In this document: piece after piece, positions 10,365 to 19,510 of the stretch
Layout of the letters: every line of letters starts with the position of its first letter
Numbering within the stretch: position 1 is the stretch's first letter
NCBI GenBank assembly: GCA_963746325.1
Contig: CAVVBC010000025.1
Location: 1 to 64,000, forward strand
Length of the DNA stretch: 64,000 nt
Origin: RPQJ01 sp963746325
GTDB taxonomy: Bacteria > Pseudomonadota > Gammaproteobacteria > Steroidobacterales > Steroidobacteraceae
Direction: 5' to 3'
Program-made: the position numbers and the translations under genes
The notes under the pieces: model-generated
The model's database searches: none
Told to the model about the DNA's origin: nothing
Seen by the model: the letters and a program-made list of their open reading frames with translations, nothing else

Positions 10365-10938
10365 TTAGGGATGGGAATTCTGGTAGTCTTGCGGGGTATC
10401 CAGGTCGGCCAGGATGCTCGGTGTATCCATGTCCAGATACGATATCTCAGTCATGGCGGTTGAGAAAATCGCGCGGGGAGTGGGGGATTCAGCTCGAGCA
10501 ATTCCTGCCAAAGGGATCTTTCCACCAGCCAGGGATGTCCGCGCCTCATCTGATAGCTGGGCACGATCAGGCGGGTCGCCTGTGCTGGAAGGCCTCCAGA
10601 TCCGGCGAACGGTTCCCGCCTGGACCTGTGGCTGGTCGCCGAGCCCGATCAAGGCTGCCTGCGCCTCGGCCTTTGGCAAGCGCAGACCCACTGCAGGGAG
10701 GACAGCATTTCGCCGCCCGCAAAATGCGGGTTGAAAATACTGCGGGCGCCATGTCGCCTGACGATGTCGGTCACCTGCTCCGTGCGCCCCGCCGGTGACA
10801 ACAAGCATATCTTCGAACCCCGCCTCCTGGAAGGTGGAGATCACCTGTCCCAGCACAGTGGCTTCCCCAGGGCAGCAACATCTTCGGCTGACCCATCCGT
10901 TTGGATTCACCTGCAGCAAGAATGATGGCTGAGATCAT
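10365..10938 (-). CDS. MobA/MocA-like nucleotidyltransferase (frameshifted)
   Basis: Starts MISAIILAAGESKRMGQPK at the ATG at 10938, the signature LAAG.S.RMG.PK loop of MobA/MocA nucleotidyltransferases, which transfer CMP or GMP to molybdenum cofactor. Later landmarks are ATVLGQVISTFQEAGFEDM, LIGLGDQPQVQ and the C-terminal DMDTPSILADLDTPQDYQ. The frame changes near 10865 and 10790-10690. The ribosome site AGGAG sits in the loop of a stem-loop whose stem ends right at the ATG. It lies directly downstream of a second MobA-like gene, a pairing seen with molybdenum hydroxylase maturation genes. Confidence 0.75.
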
Positions 10939-11016
10939 CCCGCACGCTCCTATGGGAAATTGAAGCGTGCGGGATCATCCCGCACGCTCCATAATTGGGA
11001 AATTGAAGCGTGCGGG
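10934..11016 (-). repeat. Two tandem 40-45 bp stem-loop units between MobA-like genes
   Basis: The arms CCCGCACGCT and AGCGTGCGGG occur twice: 10939-10948 with 10964-10973, and 10979-10988 with 11007-11016. Each encloses CCTATGGGAAATTGA-like loop sequence; the second unit has a 3-base insertion. The units fill exactly the space between the stop of the upstream MobA-like gene (11018) and the start of the next (10938). The loop of the first unit holds the ribosome site of the downstream gene. Confidence 0.8.
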
Positions 11017-11017
11017 A

Positions 11018-11700
11018 TCATAGGGTTTCATCTGAGATCAGTCGCTGGTACATTTCCGGCGTATCCACATCCAGCAGGAGACGGTCATCGTGCCAGGGCA
11101 GGTATTCGACGCGATGCTTGTGGAAGATTGCCCGTCCGCCAACATCACCTTCGAGGGACAGTAGATCACCAAATGTGGAACGGTCAAACAGTACCGGGTT
11201 GGCACGTTGATCGATCACCATCGGCGCAACGACCGGATACAGTCCTTCGGCGTGTTTTTCCACCAGGGCATCGATGATTGACTTGGTCACTTGCGGCTGG
11301 TCGGCGAGCAGGAATATGGCCGCGCCAACGCTGGCCTCCTGTCAGGGCTGATACACCAGTTTTTATCGATCGACCCTGACCACTTTTCCATTCAGTGTTG
11401 CGAGCGATCCGTACATTCAGATCTTTGACTGCAGTTTCTACCTTCTCTGCATTTGCACCTGTGACCATGATGACGGGAGATAAGCCAGCATCCAGAGCGG
11501 TCTGTGCAACTGCAGCCACGAACGGCTGCCCACGCCATTCGAGTAACTGCTTTGGTGCTGCCATATCGGGTGGCTTCGCCTGCTGCCAGAATAATCCCAG
11601 CAACCGGCTCATGGACGGCGTGAATCTTTTTTTCTGCAAGACTTGCGATCACAACCGAAAAACGCGCGATGTGCGACGTGCGCACCGGTCGCGTGCACAT
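11018..11700 (-). CDS. MobA-like domain, probably of an XdhC-MobA fusion, cut at the contig join (frameshifted)
   Basis: The C-terminal part is a MobA-like nucleotidyltransferase: AGIILAAGEATRYGSTK, QLLEWRGQPFVAAVAQTAL, PVIMVTGANAEKVE, LADQPQVTKSIIDAL and DVDTPEMYQRLISDETL. The residues before it (IASLAEKKIHAVHEPVAG) run into the preceding sequence without a proper start. XdhC proteins fused to such a domain have this kind of linker, so I infer that the XdhC part lay beyond the junction and is lost. The frame changes near 11560 and 11340. XdhC/MobA proteins mature xanthine dehydrogenase-type molybdoenzymes. Confidence 0.65.
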
Positions 11701-11750
11701 GTACGCGTACTGGACCAGCGCCCCACCGGGCGCCCAGACGGAAAACGTCA
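11640..11750. other. Probable chimeric contig junction
   Basis: To the left, the XdhC-MobA-like frame is interrupted. To the right, sequence composition becomes strongly GC-rich, and from 11748 on all genes are of gammaproteobacterial type. The intervening 100 bases hold no complete gene. I see no integrase, tRNA, direct repeat or transposon end that would explain the change as an insertion. The precise breakpoint is probably between 11640 and 11700. Confidence 0.65.
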
Positions 11751-12288
11751 GCGGGGCTTGACCACCAGCACGTTGTCGACGCCCTTCACGCCGTCGATGC
11801 CCGCTGCAATCTGCCCGGCCTTTGCTTTCATCGTCTCCGACGCCACATAGCCCGCGAGCTGCGTCACGCCGGCGCGGGTCTCGACGTTGATCTGCATGCT
11901 CTTGACGTCCGCAGCGTCCATCAGCGCCGCTTTCACCTTGCGGGTGATCAGGCTGTCGTCGAGCTTCGTGCCCATCGAAGTCGGGGGCGCGATAGACACG
12001 TTATTGACGACCTTGGTTACGCCTTCGACTCCCTGCGGCCACCTTCGTTGCCGCAGCCTTCTCGGCCTCGGAACCCGCGAAGCCACTCAGTTGCACGACG
12101 CCCTGGTGACTGTCCACGTTGATACGCGTGCCGCTGGTGTTGCGGTTGTCGAGCAGGGCGGCCTTGATGGTGGCAGCGATGTAGCCGTCGTTTGTGCCTT
12201 CGGCATGCGCGGTGCCGGCGAGACCGGAAATGAATGCAAACGCCGCCAGCAGCGGCAGGGCGAGACGCAGGCGGCAAGCAGGCAACAT
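11748..12288 (-). CDS. Periplasmic double-BON domain protein (OsmY-like, frameshifted)
   Basis: About 180 residues: a signal peptide (LALPLLAAFAFISGLAGTAHA), then BON domain 1 (TIKAALLDNRNTSGTRINV.., VVQLSGFAGSEAEKAAATKV) and BON domain 2 (LITRKVKAALMDAADVKS.., GVTQLAGYVASETMKAKA), ending VDNVLVVKPR. BON proteins bind phospholipid or cell-wall components and are linked with osmotic and envelope stress. The frame changes near 12045, between the domains. Start: ATG at 12288. It is the first gene of the gammaproteobacterial segment. Confidence 0.85.
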
Positions 12289-12383
12289 GAGCGGAAACTC
12301 CGGGCGAGGGCGGTGAGCGCCGGCCCCCAGTGTAATCGACCCCCGCGGTGGAAACGTCGCACGCTGCGTGTGATCATGGCCGG

Positions 12384-13171
12384 ATGATTCCTACACGCGT
12401 CCTGCCGCTGCCAGGCAGTTGCAATTTTCGCGACTGCGGCGGATACGAGACGACGCACGGCACGCGCGTGCGCTGGGGCCGGCTGTACCGATCTGGCCTC
12501 ATGAGCGGGTTGGCGCCGCAGGCCACCGCGCAAGTCACGGCACTCGGGGTGCGGGCGGTATGCGATCTGCGCCGTAATGCCGAACGCGCCTCGCATCCCA
12601 ATCCCGATTTCGGCGACGGCGTGCGTCGCTTCGAATGGGACACGATGACCGAATCGTCGCCGATCCGTGACCGCGCCTTCGCCGGCACGGACGCCGCTGA
12701 TGTGGCGCATGCGGCGATGATCGACATGTACGAACAGTTGCCCTTCAAGCTGCAGTCGCGTCTCGCGGGCGTGTTCGCCGCATGGAGCATGCGCGCGACG
12801 GCGCGACCATCGTCCACTGCATGGCGGGCAAGGACCGGACGGGGGTTGCGATCGCGCTCGTGCTCGCGGCGCTCGGGGTGCGGCGCGAGGCGATCATCGA
12901 GGATTACGTCCTCACCAACAGCGCCGTCGATCTTCGCGCGCAGCTCCTGGGACGCCAGGCGACCGGGGCGGGGCTCGCAACGTCAGGCGACTCGCTGCTC
13001 GCGCTGTCACCTACGGCACTCGAGGCAGTGCTGGCGGCCCGGCCCGAGTACCTGTCGGCGAGCTTGCAGTCCATCGAGGCCCGCTGCGGCTCGATTGCCG
13101 GCTATCTCCGTGACGAACTCGCCGTCGCGGAACAGACACTGCAGCAATTGCGCGCATCACTGACCGAATGA
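12384..13171 (+). CDS. Tyrosine-protein phosphatase, PF13350-like (frameshifted)
   Basis: About 262 residues. It opens MIPTRVLPLPGSCNFRDCGG, the N-terminal hallmark of the bacterial PtpB-like family, and carries the phosphate loop HCMAGKDRTG (Cys, then Arg five residues on; near 12815-12845). The frame changes near 12785, where one base is missing before the catalytic block. It removes phosphate from Tyr (and possibly phosphoinositides in some members). The start is the ATG at 12384; an upstream in-frame start at 12348 gives a less family-like N-terminus. The stop overlaps the ATG of the peptidase gene (ATGA). Confidence 0.85.
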
Positions 13172-15177
13172 AAGCCAACGACAACGGGCACCTGCGAATG
13201 GCGAACGTAGCGAATGATCGCAGTCCATTGCAGCCTGCGTCGCGACAGGCTCGCCGGCTTGACGGCCTGCTGTGCGGGCTCCTGTGCGGACTGTTCTACG
13301 TCACAGGGGCAGCACGGGCCGCGCTGCCCGAACCGCAGGACATTCCGTACCCCGGCGTGATCAGGTTGCACGTGGACGCTACCGATCTCGAACACCGCGT
13401 CTTCCGCGTCACGGAGACCGTGCCGGTCACCGGCCCGGCCCGCTCACGTGCTCTATCCGCGCTGGCTGCCCGGCAACCACGGTCCGACCGGCCCGATCCA
13501 GTCGCTGGCGGGGCTGGTCGTTCGCGGCGCGCGCCGGCGCGGCGCCTCGAGTGGCAGCGCGATCCGCTGAACATGATCGCCTTCCACCTCGACGTGCCCG
13601 CGGGCGTCAGCGAGCTCGAACTGCGCTTCCAGTTCGTCACGCCGACGACCGCCAGCAGGGCGCATCGTGGCACGCCGGACCTGCTCGGCCTGCAGTGGGA
13701 AAAGGCGCTGCTGTATCCCGCCGGGCACTACGCGCGCCGGTCACGGTCCGGCCGTCGATCCGGCTGCCGGCGGGCTGGGAGTTCGCGACCGCGCGCGGGT
13801 CGCGTAGCGCGACGGCGATCGCGTGCAGTTCGAGCGGCTGAGCCTCGAGCAGCTGGTCGATTCGCCGCTGTTCGCCGGGCCGCCACTTCCGCCGCTTCGA
13901 GCTCGAGGCCGATCCGCGCGGCCCGGTGCACCTGAACGTGTTCGCCGACCGGCCCGCGAGCTCGAGGCGACGCGCGAGCAGGTCGAGGCGCATCGCCGGC
14001 TGGTGCGCGAGGCGCTCGCGCTGTTCGGCTCGCGCCACTACCGCGACTACGATTTCCTGCTCGCGCTCAGCGACGCAGTTCGGCGGCATCGGCCTCGAGC
14101 ACCACCAGTCGAGCGAGAACGGCGTCGGGCTCGGCTACTTCACCGACTGGGACGGCACCGCCCCGGTGCGCGACCTGCTGCCGCACGAATGGTGCACTCG
14201 TGGAACGGCAAGTTCCGGCGGCCGGCGGACCTGTGGACGCCGACCTACGACGTCCCGATGCGCAACAGCCTGCTGTGGGTCTACGAGGGCATGACCGAGT
14301 ACTGGGGCGTGGTGCTCGCCGGCCGCTCGGGCCTGTGGACGCCGAGCGCACGCGCGACGCGCTCGCGCACTATCGCCGCCACGTACGACCAGGCGCGCGC
14401 CGGGCGCACAGTGGCGCAACCTGCAGGACACGACGCAACCAGCCGATCATGGCCTACCGCGGCCGCTGCCGTACCAGAGCTGGCAGCGCAGCAACGACTA
14501 CTACACCGAAGGGCGTGCTGCTGTGGCTCGACGTGGATACGCGGCTGCGCGAGCTGACGCGCGACCGGCGCTCGCTCGACGACTTCGCGCGGGCGTTCTT
14601 CGGCACGCGCGACGGCGAGCTCGGGCCGCTCACCTACACGTTCGACGACGTGGTCGGCGCGCTCGACGCCGTCGCGCCCCACGACTGGGCCGGGCTGCTG
14701 CGCGAACGCCTCGACGGCCACGGCCCGGCGCGCCGCTCGACGGCTTCGCGCGCGCCGGCTGGCGACGTGCGTCTACAAGGATGAGCCGTCAGGCACGACG
14801 AAGGAGAGCGACGGCACGGACGGCACCCAGGACTACCTGTATTCGCTCGGCCTGAGCGCAGCGGGCGACGGCAAGATCGGTGAGGTTTTCTGGAACGGCG
14901 TCGGCTTCAAGGCGGGCCTGGCCCCGGGCATGACGATCGTTGCCGTTGACGGCAAGGCCTATACGCATGCGCGCCTCAAGGCGGCCCTGGTGGCCGCCGG
15001 GCCGATGCCACGCGGCCCATCGAGCTGCTGGTACGCAATGCCGACACCTTCCAGACCGTGCGGCTCGACTACCACGGCGGCCCGCGTCATCCGCATCTCG
15101 AGCGCATCGAGAAGGCCCCGGACCTGCTGACCGCCATTTTCGAGCCGCGCCTGCGGCCGACAGTGATGAAGAATTGA
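13168..15177 (+). CDS. M61 family glycyl aminopeptidase-like zinc peptidase with PDZ (frameshifted)
   Basis: About 665 residues when joined. After an N-terminal hydrophobic segment (LLCGLLCGLFYVTGAARA) come the M61 features: LYPRWLPGNHGPTGPIQS, FGGIGLEHHQSSENG, the zinc motif HEWCHSWN (14186-14210, one C missing) and the third ligand region YEGMTEYWG (14281-14307). The C-terminal part from GDGKIGEVFWNGVGF to DYHGGPRHP is a PDZ domain (about 14870-15090). M61 enzymes cleave N-terminal Gly/Ala from peptides, probably here in the periplasm. At least ten frame slips are spread through 13440-15010, the worst stretch in the window. ATG at 13168 overlaps the previous stop. Confidence 0.85.
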
Positions 15178-15275
15178 GGGCGGATCCAGGCGAACGACTC
15201 GCACCCCGGTTCCTGCCGGGGCGGGACGCGAGCTACACTCGCCGCTCACGAACCCTACGCACGGAGGATTCAATC

Positions 15276-15646
15276 ATGGCTTATGTCGATGGATTCGTCG
15301 TACCGGTGCCGCAAGACGCAGCTGTCCGCGTATCGGGCCATGGCCCGCAAGGCCGGCAAGGTCTGGAAAGAGCACGGTGCGCTCGACTATCACGAATGCG
15401 TCGCCGACGACGTCACCGTGGGCAAACGCACGTCGTTCCCGCGCAGCGTCAAGCTGAAGCCCGACGAGGTCGTGGTCTTTTCGTACATCGTCTACAAGTC
15501 ACGGCGCGAGCGCGACCGCGTCAACAAGGCGGTCATGGCCGACCCGCGACTCGCAGGCGATGATGGATCCCAAGAATTTGAAGAAAATGCCGTTCGATGG
15601 CAGGCGCATGTTCTGGGGCGGCTTCAAGACGCTGGTGCAGCTTTGA
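15276..15646 (+). CDS. DUF1428 family protein (YbaA-like, frameshifted)
   Basis: About 122 residues, the usual length for DUF1428. The start is ATG 15276 with GGAGGA eight bases upstream. Family landmarks are MAYVDGFVVPVP, YRAMARKAGKVWKEHGALDY, CVADDVTVGKRTSFPRSV, VVFSYIVYKSRRERDRVN and KKMPFDGRRMFWGGFKTLV. The frame changes near 15315 and 15560. The fold is a dimeric alpha-beta barrel; the biochemical role is not known. Its stop TGA overlaps the TTG start of the next gene. Confidence 0.88.
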
Positions 15647-16138
15647 TTCGTCGCAACCGCTTACACCTTGCCTGGCTGCTGCTGGCCGCGTTCGTGCTTG
15701 CAGGCTGCGCCTCGATGCCGAGCCAGGATCCGCTGCAGGTCACCGTCGCGGGCATCGAGCCGCTGGCAGGGGGAGGGCATGGAGGTACGGCTGCTGGTCA
15801 AGCTGCGCGTCCAGAACCCGAACGACTCGCCGGTCGAGTTCAACGGCGTCTCACTGAACCTGGACGTGATGGGCCGGCGCTTTGCCAGCGGCGTCAGCGA
15901 CCAGGCCGGCACGGTTCCGCGCTTTGGCGAGACGATCGTTGCAGTGCCCGTGACTGTCTCGATGCTGCGGATGGCACGGCAGGTGATGGGCATGCTAGAC
16001 GGCAAGCCGGTCACGCGAGTCACCTATGCGATGAGCGGCAAACTGAGCAGCTCGGGCATGTTCGGCACCCAGCGCTTCAACACCACGGGCGAGTTCGACC
16101 TGCCGCAGGCCACGCCCACCGCGTTGACGACACCCTGA
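15643..16138 (+). CDS. LEA type 2 / WHy domain lipoprotein (frameshifted)
   Basis: About 165 residues. A lipoprotein signal peptide ends in the lipobox LAGC (FVLAGCASMPSQDP). The mature part carries a late-embryogenesis-abundant type 2 (WHy) domain: VRLLVKLRVQNPNDSPVEFNG, LDVMGRRFASGVSDQ, VPVTVSMLRMARQVMG and FNTTGEFDLPQ. Such lipoproteins are thought to protect envelope components under stress. The frame changes near 15775 (one extra G). The TTG start overlaps the previous stop, indicating coupling. Confidence 0.82.
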
Positions 16139-16156
16139 GCCCGGCGCGGGCACGCC

Positions 16157-16375
16157 ATGGGCAACGAACGCATCAAGCTGCTGTTGCCAGCCCTCGAAGC
16201 CGAAGTCGTCGGTGAGGCGCTGGAGCTCTACCTGCGGGCCCGTCCGGCCCCGCTCGATCATCGTTACGAGTATCGGTATCGGGCCGCGGCGGGCGTGCTG
16301 GCGGCCCTGCAGCAGACGGCGCCCGAAGACGACGACCCCTTGCCAGGCCGCCGGCGCCAGGCCGTCGAGGACTGA
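16157..16375 (+). CDS. Small hypothetical protein
   Basis: 72 residues (MGNERIKLLLPALEAEVVGE...). It is intact, starts 18 bases after the lipoprotein stop and ends eight bases before the next ATG, so it sits within the same plus-strand run. It is acidic at the C-terminus with no membrane segment. I do not recognise a family. The high-GC third codon positions agree with its being coding. Confidence 0.5.
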   Translation: MGNERIKLLLPALEAEVVGEALELYLRARPAPLDHRYEYRYRAAAGVLAALQQTAPEDDDPLPGRRRQAVED

Positions 16376-16383
16376 ACACACCC

Positions 16384-17001
16384 ATGACCGTGCACGCGTT
16401 GTTTCCCACGCGCATCTACGCCGCGAAGCTGCAGGCTTCGGGCTGGGAGCCGTTCAACGCGCAGCTGCTGCGCGAATGCGAGCAGTATCGCGCGGACGAC
16501 CGCGCAGGGCAGGCCTGGTCGCGCGAGCGTTACCCGGGCGGCTACACGTCGTACGGTTCGCTCAATCGCATGCACACGCTGTCGCCCACCTTTGCGCGGC
16601 TCGGCAAGAAGCTGCAGCGCCACGTCGCTTCTTTCGCGCAAGCGCTCGAGTTCGACCTGGAGGGCCGCGAACTCGCGCTGACCGATTGCTGGATCAACAT
16701 GATGCCGCGCGGCGTCACGCATGGGCTGCACCTGCACCCGTTGTCGACGATCAGCGGCACCTACTACGTGCGCACCCCCAAGGGTGTGCCCGGCCTCAAG
16801 CTCGAAGACCCGCGACTGGACCGCTACATGGCGGCGCCACCCCGCGCCGCGGACGCAAGCAGCGAGAATCGCCCGTGGGTGACGATGCCCGTGGCGGCAG
16901 GCACGCTGCTGCTGTTCGAGAGCTGGCTGCGCCACGAAGTACCACCCAATCCCGTGAACGCCGAGCGCGTGAGCATCAGCTTCAATTTCAACTGGTTCTG
17001 A
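16384..17001 (+). CDS. Putative 2OG-Fe(II) oxygenase, TIGR02466-like
   Basis: 205 residues, intact. It opens HALFPTRIYAAKL, typical of the putative 2OG-Fe(II) oxygenase family PF13759. The metal-binding strand is NMMPRGVTHGLHLHPLSTIS with GTYYVRTP, and the second His is in SWLRHEVPPN, followed by ERVSISFNFNW. Members hydroxylate unknown substrates using 2-oxoglutarate and Fe(II). It is likely cytosolic, as no signal peptide is seen. Confidence 0.82.
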   Translation: MTVHALFPTRIYAAKLQASGWEPFNAQLLRECEQYRADDRAGQAWSRERYPGGYTSYGSLNRMHTLSPTFARLGKKLQRHVASFAQALEFDLEGRELALTDCWINMMPRGVTHGLHLHPLSTISGTYYVRTPKGVPGLKLEDPRLDRYMAAPPRAADASSENRPWVTMPVAAGTLLLFESWLRHEVPPNPVNAERVSISFNFNWF

Positions 17002-17013
17002 AGGCGGTCCACC

Positions 17014-17688
17014 TTGGATAAAGTGTCGCGATTCCCAGGCACGCCGTGGCTGGTGGGTGCAGCGGTCGTCGCGGCCGCGGTGACCTACTTCCTCATGCAG
17101 GGGCAGGTGCGCTCCGCCAACGAGCGGGCCGAGCTGCTGCAGCAGACCGTCACGACGAAAGAGCGCTCGTTGCTCGGCCAGACCACCTACGTGCGCTACC
17201 TGCAGGAAGGCAAGCGCCAGCTCACGGCTCAGCAGAAGTTCCTGGCGGCCACCGTGCGCCAGCCCCATGCGGTCACGCAGGTCATCGACCAATCCGTGCT
17301 CGGGTTCCATTCGACCGGCACCGTCGCAATCTGGTATTCGGTCGAATACTCCTTTGGCTTCGATCTCGCGCCCGGAAGCTTCGAGATCACATCGGACCAG
17401 GCGGGCATCACGGTCACGGTGGGCAAGCCGCGACTGGTGGCGACGCCCGCCGTGACCAACCTGCGGCACAAGGTGCTCACGGGCGGGATGCTGACCGACG
17501 AGAAGGCGGCCGCCCTGAAGCTGTACGCTGAGGCCTCGAAGCGCGCACAGGCCCGTGGCGCGCAACTCGCGACCGAGCCCGCGATCATGGCGCTCTGCGA
17601 GAGGCAGCTGACGACTTTCCTGCGCGCTTTCCTGCTGCAACAACCGAATGTGACGACTGTGCCGCACATCGCGGTGGTCTATCGTTGA
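17014..17688 (+). CDS. Hypothetical membrane-anchored protein, possibly DUF4230-like
   Basis: 224 residues from a TTG start; it is intact. One N-terminal membrane segment (WLVGAAVVAAAVTYFLM) is followed by a coiled stretch (NERAELLQQTVTTKERSLL) and a beta-rich part: VEYSFGFDLAPGSFEITSDQ, GITVTVGKPRLVATPAV. It ends with a helical block and a short hydrophobic strand. The arrangement resembles DUF4230 proteins, but I cannot confirm this. It lies 12 bases after the oxygenase gene. Confidence 0.6.
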   Translation: MDKVSRFPGTPWLVGAAVVAAAVTYFLMQGQVRSANERAELLQQTVTTKERSLLGQTTYVRYLQEGKRQLTAQQKFLAATVRQPHAVTQVIDQSVLGFHSTGTVAIWYSVEYSFGFDLAPGSFEITSDQAGITVTVGKPRLVATPAVTNLRHKVLTGGMLTDEKAAALKLYAEASKRAQARGAQLATEPAIMALCERQLTTFLRAFLLQQPNVTTVPHIAVVYR

Positions 17689-17720
17689 GCGACGATCCCA
17701 CGAACTGGAGGAGCCTGCCT

Positions 17721-18299
17721 GTGCGCAAATCGATACCGTTGGTGCTTGTTGGTCTGCTGGCCATGCCCGCAGTGATCCTGGCCGATGGCGCCACTGCGGT
17801 GGCCGAGATCAAGGGCTGCACGAATGCGGCGATCACCGGGCAGGCCACCTTGCGCGAGCAGGTGACGCCCGAGGGCGTCAAGGAAGTGAAGGTCGAGCTG
17901 ACCGTCAAAGGCCTGCCAGACGGCAAGCACGCCGTGCACATCCACGAGGTGGGGTCGTGCGAGCCGTGCGCGGCAGCCGGCGGTCACCACGATCCGGGTC
18001 CCTTCGGCGAGCCGCGCCCGGATACGGCATCGGATGCGATTCCGGCGACGGACATCAACCATCCGTTCCACATGGGCGACCTGATCAATCTCGAGGTCAA
18101 GAACGGCGTAGGCAAGCTGCAGCACACCACCAATCGCGTCACGCTCGCGCCGGGCAAGCTCAGCGTATTCGACGCCGACGGCAGCTCCATCATCGTGCAT
18201 GCACAGCCAGACACCTACTGCGACGAGGAATCTGAGCTCAAGAAGGGCTGCGCCGGCGGCGCGCGTGAGGCCTGCGGCATCCTGAGGCCCGCCAAGTGA
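17721..18299 (+). CDS. sodC: Periplasmic Cu/Zn superoxide dismutase
   Basis: 192 residues. The GTG at 17721 with GGAGGAG upstream gives a good signal peptide (IPLVLVGLLAMPAVILADG). Copper ligands lie in VHIHEVGSCEP, zinc ligands in GGHHDPG and nearby residues; the C-terminal GSSIIVHAQPDTY supplies the fourth Cu-ligand His. A C-terminal Cys-rich tail (CDEESELKKGC, EACGI) is typical of bacterial SodC disulfides. The enzyme dismutes superoxide in the periplasm. Its stop overlaps the GTG start of the GST gene, so both may serve oxidative stress defence. Confidence 0.92.
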   Translation: MRKSIPLVLVGLLAMPAVILADGATAVAEIKGCTNAAITGQATLREQVTPEGVKEVKVELTVKGLPDGKHAVHIHEVGSCEPCAAAGGHHDPGPFGEPRPDTASDAIPATDINHPFHMGDLINLEVKNGVGKLQHTTNRVTLAPGKLSVFDADGSSIIVHAQPDTYCDEESELKKGCAGGAREACGILRPAK

Positions 18300-19006
18300 G
18301 TGCAGCGACGCCTCCCATGCTGGTCGTGCACCACCTGGAGACCTCGCGTTCGCAGCGCATCCTGTGGCTGCTGGAAGAACTCGGGGTGCCGTACGAGCTG
18401 AAGGTATACCAGCGCGACAAGGTCACCCGGCTTGCGCCGCCGGAGCTGAAGGCGATCCATCCGCTCGGCAAGTCGCCGGTCGTGACGGACGGTCGCGACG
18501 TGATTGCGGAGTCGGCCGTCATCATCGAATACATCGTCGAGAAGCTATGGCCACCTGGGCCGGGCGACACCGCGCATCTGGCCCCGGCAGCGGACACGCC
18601 GGCGTACTGGCAGGCCAAGTACTGGATGCATTACGCCGAAGGCTCGCTGATGAACTGGCTGGTGATGAAGCTGGTGTTCATGACGATTCCGACGCGCCCG
18701 ATGCCGTTCTTCGCGAAGCCGATCGCGCGCGGGCTGTGCGAGAAAGTGCAGGCGACGCTGATCGACCCCAATGTGCAGAATTCGATGAACTTCATCGAGG
18801 CGCACCTGGCAAAGAACGACTGGTTCGCCGGCGCCGAAATCAGCATGGCCGATTTCCAGATGAGTTTTGCGATCGAGGCCCTGCTGGCTCGCTCGACGGT
18901 CACCGGGCAGTACCCGCACATTGTTGCGTATCACAAGCGCATGCGGGCGCGGCCCGCCTATCAGCGCGCCGAGGCAAAGGGCGGCCCCACGCTCATGACT
19001 CCGTGA
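18296..19006 (+). CDS. Glutathione S-transferase
   Basis: 236 residues, intact. The N-terminal thioredoxin-like domain reads LVVHHLETSRSQRILWLLEE with the cis-Pro site KSPVVTDGRDVIAESAVIIE, where Glu-Ser binds the glutathione gamma-glutamyl group. The C-terminal helical domain contains WFAGAEISMADFQMSFAIEA, the N-capping box of GSTs. It is cytosolic; the substrate is unknown. GTG start overlaps the sodC stop; the TGA stop overlaps the ATG of yheU. Confidence 0.9.
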   Translation: MSAATPPMLVVHHLETSRSQRILWLLEELGVPYELKVYQRDKVTRLAPPELKAIHPLGKSPVVTDGRDVIAESAVIIEYIVEKLWPPGPGDTAHLAPAADTPAYWQAKYWMHYAEGSLMNWLVMKLVFMTIPTRPMPFFAKPIARGLCEKVQATLIDPNVQNSMNFIEAHLAKNDWFAGAEISMADFQMSFAIEALLARSTVTGQYPHIVAYHKRMRARPAYQRAEAKGGPTLMTP

Positions 19007-19287
19007 TGAACGATGGTGACGACGACCCGCGTGACCGGCCCGAGCCGGTCACGATTCCGCACGGTGAACTGTCTGCGGACGCACTGCGCGGGGTGATCGA
19101 CAATTTCATCCTGCGTGAAGGCACCGACTACGGCGACAAGGTCGTGTCGCACGACGACAAGGTCGCGCAGGTGCTGCTCCAGCTCGAGCGCAACGAAGCA
19201 CGCATCCTGTTCGATCCACTCGACTCCAGCGTCACGATCGTGACTGTGGCCACCTTTCGTCGCGATGGCCCCACGACTCGTCGCTAA
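19006..19287 (+). CDS. yheU: YheU family (UPF0270) protein
   Basis: 93 residues, intact. Family features are VTIPHGELSADALRGVIDNF, REGTDYG and QVLLQLERNEARILFDPLD. YheU is a small conserved gammaproteobacterial protein without an assigned function. Its presence supports the gammaproteobacterial origin of this segment. It overlaps the GST stop by one base (TGATG). Confidence 0.88.
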   Translation: MNDGDDDPRDRPEPVTIPHGELSADALRGVIDNFILREGTDYGDKVVSHDDKVAQVLLQLERNEARILFDPLDSSVTIVTVATFRRDGPTTRR

Positions 19288-19371
19288 TCGGTAGCGGACG
19301 CAACATTCGCTCACTAGCATGATCCCCATGAAGTCGCGCCATCCCGGCGCTGCTCATGGAGGAGAAGGATC

Positions 19372-19449
19372 ATGACAATCGTTGGCCTGGTAATGGTGAC
19401 CGCAATCACGCTCTATATGGCGCTGCAACTCGTCGAGTTGGCTGGCTGA
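19372..19449 (+). CDS. 25-residue single-pass membrane peptide (candidate)
   Basis: ATG at 19372 follows an excellent ribosome site (GGAGGAGAAGGATC). The peptide MTIVGLVMVTAITLYMALQL ends VELAG and is almost entirely one hydrophobic helix. It lies alone between yheU and the convergent diguanylate cyclase. It could be a genuine small membrane protein or the truncated start of a longer, frameshifted one. No homologue is recalled. Confidence 0.45.
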   Translation: MTIVGLVMVTAITLYMALQLVELAG

Positions 19450-19510
19450 TGCGTCGCCGCAATCGTGCTGGCGCGGACCTTCCTGGTCGCGCCAGCCGAG
19501 CGCCGCACAG

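Noticed and set aside
11665..11712. Self-complementary GC-rich stretch at the join, considered as an attachment site
   Set aside because: No integrase, tRNA end or direct repeat accompanies it; random palindromes are common in GC-rich sequence.
13168..15177. Pseudogene call for the M61 peptidase
   Set aside because: The catalytic motifs and domain order are complete once single-base slips are ignored; error density in this part of the contig explains the breaks.
16264..17667. Long minus-strand open frame opposite to the oxygenase and the 17014 gene
   Set aside because: It is antisense to two well supported genes, has a low-complexity Arg/Gly/His-rich translation and no motif; this is a common artefact of high GC.
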